In this document: positions 40,341 to 64,000 of the stretch, piece by piece
Layout: every line of letters starts with the position of its first letter
Position numbering within the stretch: the stretch's first letter is position 1
Origin: Neospora caninum Liverpool
Taxonomy: Eukaryota; Apicomplexa; Conoidasida; Eucoccidiorida; Sarcocystidae
NCBI RefSeq assembly: GCF_000208865.1
Contig: NC_018395.1
Span: 1,519,920-1,583,919 of the forward strand
DNA length: 64,000 bases
Reading direction: 5' to 3'
Notes under the pieces: generated by a model
What the model saw: only the letters and a program-made list of their open reading frames with translations
Database searches by the model: none
Told to the model about the DNA's origin: nothing
Program-made: the position numbers and the translations under genes

Positions 40341-43300
40341 TTAATGAAACTGTCTGCTCGAGGACGCAAAAATACTTGCATTTGCTGTGTCCTTCACTTG
40401 CCTTGGCAACAGTGCCCGGGGTACGATTGTTTGAGACCCTCGCGCAGTACCGGTAGGCGGGTGCCCTCGCCGACGTGGACCGGAACTCCGCTCAGTCTCT
40501 AATCCTGGCAGTTGGCCAGTGGTTGATCCAGACAGTCCCAACTGGGAATGACTGGAACTAGAATGAGTGATCGCTCGTTCAAGTTGTGGTTCATTGCTGC
40601 TCGGAAATGTTGGACCAGGCGAGGCAGCGGGTGGCGCACCAAGGGACGTGGAAGTTCCCCAACTGAGAAAAGGGTGCATGTCAGAATCACCGGAACTTGT
40701 AGACGCCATTTGTCTTGTAAGCGGTGTTACTTGCGTTTGTATCGGAACCGTCACAGGTGAGGCACTAGTTGCTTTGCGAATCTTCGCTGAAGGTTCATAG
40801 TCGAAATCCCGTCGTGGCGATCTTTTGGCAGTTATCTTCAATGATCCTTCACCTCCAAGGAAAAAGCTGCCAGATGAGAAAACAATTGGCGGTTTTCCCC
40901 TCCTTGGAGGGCGTGTGCCCGCTTCACCACTTTGCGGTATACTGTCGACTTCAGACCGAGGACGACCCAGGTCTCTCCGAATGACTGGCAGGCCTGAGCT
41001 GGTAGGTTCCTCCTCTTCGCTTGCTGATGACAGGACGCTGGGGTCAGTTGCTAACCTCGTTTCCTCAACGCCGCTGCCAAACTGTGATTCCCTCTGTACA
41101 GCTGCAGTTGAAACATCTGAGTCTTTCACAGCCGACGATGCTCCTCTCCGTTTATGCATGGTGAACCGAAGTCCAACAAATTTTTGTCCTCTTTTTTTCC
41201 GGCGGTACGCCGATTGCTTTTAGACGCTTCCCGTGACCCCTGGTGTGGCGGCGGGTCGCGGAACTGGCATCCGTGGACACTTCAGTCGGTGACCGATTCC
41301 CTTCACCATTGGATGCTCCCAATCCCCGCGTAACTTCGGAAAAGGAGGACTCTTCCGCGATTGGCGGAGATTCGCGTGAGGAACTACCGAGAGTTGTAGC
41401 ACTTTTCGCCCCCTTCCTAGCCAATGCTTCTCCTCCTGTGGAAGCCGACGCGGAGGTGGCATTCGACCGGGTTATTGGACCTTCGTCCTCACCATTCGAA
41501 TTCGAACTTTGTCGTCAGCCTCGTTTTAACCCTGACGTCGTTGCATGCGTCTGGTGCTCCGGTTCGAAGCTACTGTACGGAGCCACCCGGGATGGCCTGG
41601 ACTGAGGATCGGCAGTGAACGATCCTGGCGGTACCAAAGTGCCGGAACCTAGCTGCGGCGAAGATGTGGTGCCAGATGGCTGTGTATCCTGTTCAACAGC
41701 AATACTTGCTGACGCGGATGCAGCCGTCTCTTGATCTGCCTCGTGTAATCCTGCGAGGTCGCCTAACGATCGGGAAACAAACTCGGCCGCTTGATCCCCT
41801 GACATGTCGTCCGTCCACCCTGCCGCTATAAGCGCATCCGCCAGGAGAGTCCCAACGTCGCTTGAAGGCGTTGCTAGCGGGCTCGAGGGCAGACTGTCCA
41901 GCATATCCGCAATCGCAGAAATTGGGCTTGGAGACTCGTACCCAAGAAGTAAATTCTCTGGAGGCGTGGCGGGGGAGGCGACAGAGCTTGCAGTGAGACT
42001 CCCGGAAGAGGCAGTGTCTGAAGATGACCACGTCGGCAAAGCCGCTTCACGATCGCTGGTACCTGTGGCCGTGCTCTCACTGGACCTCACAGAGACACCG
42101 GTAGAATCGGTCGATGGGACGCCATCCAAGGGAGTGTCTGCTACCGGCCGGGCGAAACTGAGTGTAAGTCCTTCCGAACCGGTACGCAATTGGTCAAGAT
42201 GAGACTGAACTGCTGGATGTTCGTCGCTCTCTGGAAGCTCCAAATATGAAGCTAGTATGTTGTGGCCGGTGACAGAAGCGTCGCTGTTGCCCTCGCCGTC
42301 CAAGTGTTGGTTTTCTTGAAACGCTGGCAGAGGCCTGCTGGATGAGGCACCTAAATGAGGGTTCATCGCCATGGTGGTCGGATTTGGAGAAGCGTTTGCT
42401 GTTGTCACGCTGCCCGTGTTCGCCGTCGCTTGGGCATCGCGGTAAACTTGAACGCCGTCGCTGAACGCAGTGAGTCTACTAACAAGTTGTTCTAGTTGTT
42501 CTAATGCAGATGGGTCAGCGTGAGGCCCGCCCGTCGCTGTCGGCGCGCCTTGTGTCCCCCCCGCGACATTTTCAGAAATCGGGACAAGCGGATCTGTTCC
42601 TGGGGGAACGGAAACGGAGCGCGAGAACAGTGGCGCATGAATACCGCCTAACATAGATGGGCCGCCAGTGTGAGGCCCGGATCCAAGCCAGCCTTCGTCT
42701 TGCTGTTGACCACCTCCAGGATGTGGGACGCCATTAAGTGAACTTGTTTGCTGCCGAACCAGAGCCGGGGAATACTCACCTGGCGGAACATGTCCTACCG
42801 TTTCTGCTGTTGTCGTAACATAAGGCGATGTACTTCCGGCGTCTGCTGCCGGTGGCACCCTGTGATTCAGGTGCTTGATAGGCAACCCTTGTAGTGGTCC
42901 TGATTCTTCGCGTCGAGATACCTGGGGCCCCCCAGCATCCGCTCCCGCAAATACATCGTGGTCAGCATGATACTGAGGGTGTCTGCTGAGAGTGTCCTCC
43001 CCAGTAGAGAAGTCAGGAAACAGCTGGTCAAAAAGCGAAAGGCCACCGGAAAATGAGGCATCGTCCTCATAGGCATTCGGCTGGCTTGGTGGACCAGGAA
43101 CGACGTTCACGAATGGTGTGTCAGATGAGTTTCTTGTCCCCGTCCATGGTACAGCGACGCCCTCGCCCTCTGCATTCCCCTGCGGGCCTGACGCAGTGAC
43201 ACCAGGTTCACCTGGAAGCGTGTGTGGGGCATGTGAAATAGACATCGACGTCGATGGCAACACGCTGCCAAAGTCCGGTGCCGCAATAATAGTTGCTGAG

Positions 43301-45721
43301 TGCCCGTGGCTATAAGGTGCCACCTGGGGTCGCAACTCCAGTGAGTTTTGCCTGCGGGTGTGGAACCGGCGGATAGGCCGCTTGGTGCACTGATGCAATG
43401 TCGGGCGTAACTGGTGTCGAAAATGGCCCAACGGAGCCACTAACTTGTGCTGCGTCATCGTGCACTGGCAACTCCTCTGCGTTGCTCGGTAACTCAGTGC
43501 CTGCTGATTTTGAGCGCTGCCTCTGGCGAGGGGGAGAGGTCGTTGAATACCAAGGAGGGAAGAAAGCGCTGGTGTCTGGAGAAGACGCGGCCTTCGTGGA
43601 CACTCCAGAACGGGATGGGTCGGGTTGATATGATTCTCCGGAAACTAGGGCCGCTCCTGGTGTTTTATTCCACGTTCGTGTCCACTGGATGTAGGCATCG
43701 CGCTCGAGGGCGACTCGAAGTGGCTGCTCGCAGAAATGGAGCTATCTGTCGACTGCTCAGAAGTTGTACGTGTGGAGTGCAATCGACCCCCCAGACCCTC
43801 CTCAAACCCAGGTGCCGAAACGTGGGGTCTTGGTACCGGAGCGCCCACGGTAGATAAAACATCTCTGTTGCTGTTCGAATCTCCGGAAGCGGGAGTCAAG
43901 CTCTTCAAGTCTGCCTGAAGCCGATGGGTGAATGAATGGTCCGGCAGCCTCCGAGCGGCTACACTGACCATGGTCGCAGGAGGTATTACCGTTTCTTGTG
44001 GCGCAGAAATTAAAGACGAAGTTGACGCCTCAGAAGTAACGACGATTGATTGACGAGCGGCTTCTCGCTCCGGGTTAGCGGATCCTTCTTGTGGAATAAA
44101 ATTTCCACCTGTTGGAATTACGCGCACGATGGGGGCAAATAGGATTGTGGGCATGCCGTTATATTCCGCTGCGATAGCGACCTGCTGCGCATTTGGGTCA
44201 AATTCTGCACCCGGGGGCGGAAACGCATAAATAACAGGAATCCTTTGCTGGTTGCTATCAACTGCGAAACTTGAGAGTTTCACATCGGAGGCAGCACGGG
44301 GAGTGGTGCTTGTCTCCGTTGCCATTGTGGCCTGGGAAGACGACGCCGTTTCCGATGGATTTCCTGAGAAAACAGCAGCCATCGACTGTATCGTAGTCAC
44401 ATAAATCTGAATTAGTGACTGTCCGACTCATATTTAAGCCATGCGTGCCTCCCAGTCCAATCAACGAACCTCACAGAAGCTCCTGGAACCGTCCATGGGG
44501 CCTTCGGCTAATGATTTGACGAGTGTTTTGCTTAGTGAACAGAATAGGAGAGACAACATGCTGCCATGGACGCCCACCCGCCTTTCCATATGGACTTCTA
44601 TAGAGCATCTCAGTGCGAGACGACAACGTGCGAGTATGGGCCTACATCCACAGAAGCATGGATGCCACCAGTCTGAACTATGGACGAAGCCTTCGTGAGG
44701 ATGTACTTTTCAACCGTCTCACATGTATAACAGCACCACGTGTGCTAGGGAAATGAATAGAGGGCTCAAGAGGTTTCAGGATACAACGTGAGGCCTTACC
44801 ATGAGGCAATGTGACAAGAGATGACCCACTGTCTTTGGACGTTGGCAGGCTCGAGGTGACACTACTGCCAGGCTCAGTGCTCGGCTGCGTGCCGGTTTCG
44901 GCTGTTCTTTCCATTTGTGGAGACGCCTGGAAGCTGGTAGCCTTGTCAACACCACTAGAGTTACCCCGATCACCAGCACCTACGCTCAACCGTGGACCGG
45001 AGCTTGCCGTGCTTGCTGGCTGTTCCTGTAACATTGCTACTGCCTCCCTTCCTTCGTCGCCCAGAGGGGGGTATGCAATTCCTGGTGTCCCTGTACTGGT
45101 GCTTGCACCTTCTGTTATCGATTGAGGACCTCCCGAATAGGGTGCCGTCTGACCGGCAAGCCCCTTGGTTTTTCCTTTCCTCCGTTTAAGCTCCTTTCGG
45201 AGTTGGTCCGCCCGATCAAGGTTACGCTGCGCGTCCCGTCGAAATTGGTCCCTAATCCTCTTGTCCATTAACTTGAATACTTTCCGACTGATTGGTCTGT
45301 TCATCTTATATTCGTCAGCCAAACGCCCCCCAATGTTGCACCTCACGTAAGCTTCTTCATCTCTTCATGTGTCCTCTATCTCCTTAATTTTCTTCTCTAT
45401 CACCTCTTCTGATCCAAATCTCGCCCAGAGAGATAACGACGGCCCTCTTGAATCCCAGGAGCTGCTGCCAGCTGCAGGATCGGTCGTCGATCCGCGCTTC
45501 TGCTGCTTGATTGTGCCGATCGGGCCTGGCGCTGCGGCCTCCGTGCCAACGATCCGCAAAGATGCCCATATACCATCGCGCGAGGAAAACACGGAACCGA
45601 ACCCACCCAAACCGTTGCCCCTACTACCATCATGACCTCCGCTATCGAGATCAGGCTTTGTCTGAGAAACCAGAAATGTGACAGCCCAGGCGGCCGCCAA
45701 GGGCGCAGAGCTTACTTTCAT
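40341..45721 (-). pseudogene. Secreted disordered effector-like protein, frame-broken as read (possible GRA28 locus)
   Basis: Two exons: 45721-44800 and 44363-40341, with gtaagg donor and ttttctcag acceptor in matching phase 1. The product would be about 1,650 residues. It starts with a signal peptide (MKVSSAPLAAAWAVTFLVS), then a basic helical block (KVFKLMDKRIRDQFRRDAQR, LRKELKRRKGK), then over 1,300 residues of Ser/Thr/Pro/Gly-rich disorder. A bipartite NLS-like cluster (KRLK and KKR, 41188-41229) lies near the end, with a second basic patch after it. An RRLPD site resembling the ASP5 export motif is at 43939-43953. This architecture fits dense-granule effectors exported to the host nucleus; from gene order next to PRP8, as I remember it, the candidate is GRA28. 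Breaks: TGA at 45365-45367 and 41515-41517, and frame changes near 43604-43690, 43310-43330 and 41159-41223. Recent decay, a strain difference or sequence error are all possible. Confidence 0.6.
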
Positions 45722-48700
45722 TTCCGCAAATCTGAACCAACACACCACAGCTTCTCTGGGCTCGGGACTTATGAAAATAATAGCCACAAAACCAACACAA
45801 CACAGCCTCGTGGGGTTAGGACTTACGAAAAGAACGACAAAACCGGGAGGACGAAAGAGAAAGTGACGTGAGCGTCCCAGGTCTCCCAGCTGTGAAGGCT
45901 AACCTAATTACCTTCGAGCCCAATCAGAGATAAGTCCTCTGGGCCAACTGATGGAAACGAAGTCCATCTTCCTTTCACATTGGTTCACATCCTTCAGCAG
46001 ACCTAACGGCTGGTTCCCTGGTATGGAGCAGCAACAGAGTGTCCTGGAAGTCGTCACAGCGACGCGACTCAGTAGGCAACGAGCGATTGGAACGCTACAG
46101 CTGAGGTCCCCTTCTGTTGATCGATCTACATACAGTGGGAAGCACTTCACGTTTGGTGCCACGTAGCATCTGATTTATACGGACTGGATTCCTCTGAAGT
46201 CAACAAGCTCTGATACAAAATGTAATGTTGCATTTGGGAATGCGCGTAGCGTTACAAGGCTGGCTTCGCAGCAACGTAGGGTGAACAGGGACAGTGGTCG
46301 CGCTCTATCTCGTCGCAGTTTGTTTTCCGTGAGGGATTTGTGGGGAGTCCACGTCGCTGATGAGGTGGAGACGGTTGCAAATATGAATCGTCGCATCGTT
46401 TGCGTCGTGGGTCAAATCATCGAGCGGATGCACCTAAGCACTAGATCATCGCACCGTCTCAAAAGCAGACCAGTACCTGGAGACGGCAAGCGTCAACTAG
46501 CGGCAGAGCCGTCGCACCAGGAACGAATCGTGTGGTGCTGGCTGTTATGGTAGCAGTGTGGCCGGGGCCACAAAGAGCGCGATGAAATGCCAGCGACGCG
46601 AAACGAACCCCCCAGCCCCCTTTTCTGTATTCGATATGCGTCGTGACTACTATGGCTGCCGAGAAGTCAACTGTCCTTGACAAAGAAAAGGAAATTATCC
46701 AAACGTGAACAGGTTGCACTGCTCGATATGTTTCTATCCTGTACACAAAAGGTAGTTTTTTACAATCTCAGTATACCTTACCAACGCTATCCGCGGCGAG
46801 TCCAGGACCGTGAATTCGTAATGGAGCTGAGCCTAGTGCCCTCGGTGGTACAGGGCTGTATATCGACCTTATTTAACATCTCTCATTCGTAGTCAGCTGC
46901 TGTTGCAGACATTGCACTTCGTGATCCCATGTTCCCTGTTGGAGTGCCAGATCATCACCGCGGCCGCTGCCGTCAAAGTTCATGGAATGACAGAGGGGAG
47001 AGGTACCGATTTAGCTTACCCTGCGAAGAGAGGGTGAACACTTGCTGCTCGGCGGTGATTTGTAATGCGCGCGGCTTGTCGAATTGGGCCCGCATGGTGT
47101 TCTCTTTGAAAAAACTTTTACCCTCCCTCAGCCAGAAGTGAATGGCGATGCACGATGTTTCCCTACCTGGCGGCGGTGTACGACAACTTCAGTCATAACA
47201 AGTTACGACAGTGCCGATAACTGTGCCTAAGATGGTATTTCAACCAGCACAGCAGTCACCACCTTTTCTAAGCACTTACTTGAAAGGCACAGAGCTGGTG
47301 TTGCCTATCAAGAGCTACGAGGTGGTGATTTCTGTTGCAGTCGGGCCATATCGACGAACGGGGTAAAAAGTACTGATCCCCTGATCCGATAGATCCATGG
47401 GTAGTATCTAGCAAGTACAGACACCGACGGCCTCGTCGTTGAGCAGACGAGAACAACAGCCGACCTGAGGTGCCTGCAGAATCGAAGTCCTAGGAGAATT
47501 TTGTCACCTACCGTCGTCGTACTTTTTCAGAGACGGTCGTAACAGAAACTCTTTTGGATGAGCGTGTGCAACGGAAGAAAGCACACTGTCACAGACACAG
47601 CTTTTTCCAGAATAAACCTCTCGGAACGAGGGGTGTGTGAGCCATATTCAGCAACTGTCGCACCACTCTACTGAAACCACGTCATCGCGTGCCTCAATCA
47701 CACGGAAAATTTCACGGTCCCTCGTCCCAACTACAACGACAACGCAACCAAGAAGTCACATTTACTACGGTGGCAACCTGCTCCGCCAAAGGTAATAGCT
47801 AGTATTGAGTACGGAGCGCGTGTACTCCCAGTGTGCGACAGTACATAGGATAAGCATGTTCAACGAGCTTTGAGGCAGAAAAAAACTTGAAACGGCACCG
47901 TTAGAAAGTCTATAGTACTATAAACTGTCTACAATTTGTGTTGGGACTCATCCCATTTTGCGGTCTTCGACCTTGCGGAACCGGCTTTTGGTGCCATTTT
48001 TGTTTAGATGTGTTTCTGTACAGTGGTGGCTAGTGTACCGCGTTGGCGTTACGCTGAAAGATCGCTGACGTGATGTCTGCGAGGCTGTGCCCGTCGGCCC
48101 TCATAGAGATGACAGAAGCGCCGTGTTTATTTGGACCCGTTGTGGCCCCTGCAGCTGATGCAGCGACTACGGTGTTGTGCGTCCTTGTTCTTGCGAACCT
48201 GCGTTTCTTCGTTCCTTGAGCGCCCACGACGGCACCATTTGGTCGCCCCCAGTTTGGGGCCACAGAAAGAGCTCCTACACTAGTCTTATTCCGCTACCGA
48301 AGGCGACGTATCAATGCGGCTGGCACTTTTTTTGTTGCGGTTCTAGCTCTAGTACGTCGTCCGACCACTTGTTACTAGCTGTCCGCTTGTGGGTTGGCAA
48401 TGTCTGTCAACCATGAAAGCGATGCACTCCGCCGCCCCAGCTCTTTTCTCGTACTGTCGGTTCTTCTGAAGAGTTGTCTCCAGAATTGTACTCTCAACAA
48501 ATGCCACAGAGACTTGACCCAGATGTGTAACTGAACATAAACTGTACCCGTGCTACTGCTGAGGAGAGCGTATGGCTCTGGCCTGCGTCGTGAGATGCGA
48601 CGACACGGGCTGCATCCTCTGCCGCACTCATTTCTAGAGACTTGCCACTTTGCCGTAAGGTGACTGGATCACTAGTCTCCAATTTGAAAACCAGACTACT

Positions 48701-50565
48701 GCCCACCCTTTCTTGGAAAAGAAACCTCACCTGCCTGCACCCCTGAAACAGAAACTACAGTCGAGCAGAAGGCCGGTTAGACGGATCCCGTGCACGCGAA
48801 CAGATTTATCACCAAGTCCGACAAGCTGAGGGCTGGAGTGACAGCGATGGTGCAAACAAAAAAGGGCATAAGGCCTTTTTCCAATCTACCTGTAGACTTG
48901 CGACAGAGCGCTGTTTGGCACAGAGGGGCCTTTGGTTCGAGCCAGGCGGCACCTTCAGGTTTCTTGCGGTCTACGCCTACCTTCACAAACAACCCTCGTT
49001 GCTACTACATGGATGTGGCTTTTGTCTTTCGAACACTGGGACCATATACAGCTTTTTCCTTCCTGCCGTCTGTACATCCTTGAAATACCTCCCAGACCCC
49101 TCAATGGTGCCGTTTGCGAGGTACCTGGAGAAGCCCACTACTTCGCTGGTAACTGACCGGAAGCCTCCAAAGTCTGTGGCGTGGATTGGATGAATTGTAG
49201 CTCTCGTGTCACGTATCGCCCGCACAAAACCGACGAGCAGCATTCTGAAGAAACAGCGGCGGCGTAGCGACCCGCCTCACCTGCTTGGCGAAGTTTGTAC
49301 CAATCTGAGACACATCAGGGTTACCGCGAAATAGATCTACAAAATTCTTTCATACCCCTTTCAATTTCCCCTATCCTTGACCGTCCCTCAAATAACTGAG
49401 ACGGAAAAGAAGTGACTGACAGAATGAAGAAAGGGTAGAGACATCCCTGCTCTCTGCCGAAAAGATATGAGGACGACGAAACCCCCCCTTCAGTCTCTTT
49501 CCAAATGCTGCCGCATGCAGCCTCTGCTTCCCGCAGATAAGACGGGCGCCCCCCGCTTGAAAGCATTTTTTATTCGGCACCGCACGCAAAATAAACAATG
49601 GGAGAATGCCCTCCTGTCTCTTCTGTGCCATGGATGGCCACACGCGTTCACGGCGGCGAAAGTTTAGCGTGTTTTTCATTGGCTTTTTCGTCGGGGAAGA
49701 CCGAACGCGGCACATGCCTACATGGGGAGATGCCTGGAAACGTAGCGCTTTCGCGGCGACGTGAAGTGTGGATGGCAGTCGCGGATTGCTGGAGGTTGTT
49801 TTCTGGTTTGAAATCTCGACCTCTTCCCAGGATGAGCGCGTTCCTCGTCGCTCACAATACCTTCGTTCTTTTTCTCCCTCTATTGCGATTGCTCTGGGCT
49901 TGGCCCGACTGTGTGGCGGACCATAGCGAAGACGTCCCTGTGTTCATTGCCTTCGGACCGAGTCTTTCCCGCTTTTGACCGTATGCTAACGAATTTCGAC
50001 TATTCTTTGTCCACCCGGTGTCTTCCTGTATTTTCACGACGTCCCGACTCCGTACCTTTTCTTCCGGGACATCATACATGCACGCGAAGCGATATCTCTT
50101 TCTATCATACTTCCAGTCTCGGTCCAGTTTTTCGTTTCCCCTTTCTCCCGCCCCAATAGTTCCCGTGCGTACTTTTCTTGCAAAATTACCAGCCATTTTC
50201 ATCCCTCTCCATTGTATGTGGTCGTGCTACACTCCAGCTTCTCTGCGCATGCGTTTTCCCGTTGTTTCAGTCCCGTGATTGATGTTCCTTCCTGTTTCCC
50301 CCTCACGAACCCTTTATTCGCTCCACTCCTGGTTGCAGGCAACTCTCGTGGGCGTCAACCGGGATCCGTTAGCGGCTTGCTTAACGCATGCTCGTCTTCT
50401 CGGTGGTCCAGTTCTCTCCAGTCGTCTGTTCGTGTCTGTGTCAGCTCTGTATACCCCTTTCTCCTTCGGTTTGTTCCCGGCCTCTCCGTGTAAGCGAAAC
50501 GCAGGTGCAGGCCTCTCTGTCTCGGGTTCTGGCCGCATTCCTAATCTTTCCGAAAAGCCGAAAAC
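45722..50565. other. Gene-poor spacer between the effector-like locus and PRP8
   Basis: This should hold the promoter of the minus-strand effector-like gene at its left end and the leader of PRP8 at its right end. The final 700 bases are CT-rich with CCCGT/TTTC runs, like other leaders in this window. A cluster of minus-strand open frames at 48030-49243 is listed separately. Other frames (for example 46677-46892, plus) are short and without motif. Confidence 0.5.
48030..49243 (-). other. Cluster of minus-strand open frames, possible decayed gene
   Basis: Four open frames follow one another on the minus strand: 49243-48983, 48992-48777, about 48763-48494 (after a tttctgtttcag acceptor) and 48263-48030. 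The last is Ala/Gly/Thr-rich with a basic KKRRFARTR patch. The frames differ and no start, signal peptide or family motif ties them together. Plus-strand frames over 48790-49193 are equally open. It could be a broken gene, unresolved exons, or chance. Confidence 0.25.

Positions 50566-64000
<13,435 letters not shown>

Noticed and set aside
45365..45367. In-frame TGA considered as a selenocysteine codon
   Set aside because: A second TGA and three frame changes in the same locus fit decay or sequence error better, the site has no redox context, and no SECIS-like structure was recognised downstream.

Overview
The window reads as coccidian apicomplexan nuclear DNA, most likely Toxoplasma gondii or a close relative such as Hammondia or Neospora. 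The genes are intron-rich with GT-AG splicing and short exons. Purine-rich starts of the form aaaATGg, frequent GCATGC motifs, and AT, tetranucleotide and minisatellite arrays in introns and spacers also fit. Encoded proteins match known eukaryotic families (mitochondrial ATP synthase gamma, UBA5, PRP8). From memory, T. gondii has an ATP synthase gamma gene, the effector gene GRA28 and PRP8 in this neighbourhood. I could not check this, and species or strain cannot be fixed by eye.

Left part (1-20 kb): a six-exon ATP synthase F1 gamma gene (+, 2603-6111) converges on a nine-exon gene (-, 6963-13151) whose N-terminus matches the thioredoxin-fold domain of MDH1B. About 1.4 kb away and divergent is a small thioredoxin of the dynein-arm/NME8 type (+, 14577-14945). 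A sepiapterin reductase-like SDR follows on the minus strand (17089-19656).

Middle part (20-34 kb): a partly resolved minus-strand gene with a hydrophobic segment (about 20.7-24.2 kb), a RING plus TRAF-type zinc-finger protein (-, 24323-27703), and, divergent from it, UBA5, the UFM1-activating enzyme (+, 29504-33198).

Right part (34-64 kb): an unrecognised acidic two-exon protein (+, 35369-37372), then a gene-poor stretch holding a large minus-strand secreted, disordered, Ser/Pro-rich protein locus (40341-45721). It has a signal peptide and NLS-like basic clusters, so it resembles an exported dense-granule effector, and by position I suspect GRA28. As read here it is interrupted by two in-frame TGA codons and three frame changes. 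Another gene-poor spacer leads to PRP8 (+, 50566 to the window end), 14 exons with only the last codons missing, including one GC-AG intron.

Most identified genes are housekeeping: energy, pterin metabolism, UFMylation and splicing. The MDH1B-like and thioredoxin genes suggest a divergent pair for the microgamete axoneme. Three proteins have changed catalytic positions: the SDR lacks its Tyr, the thioredoxin lacks its first Cys, and the UBA5 LIR carries Phe for Trp.
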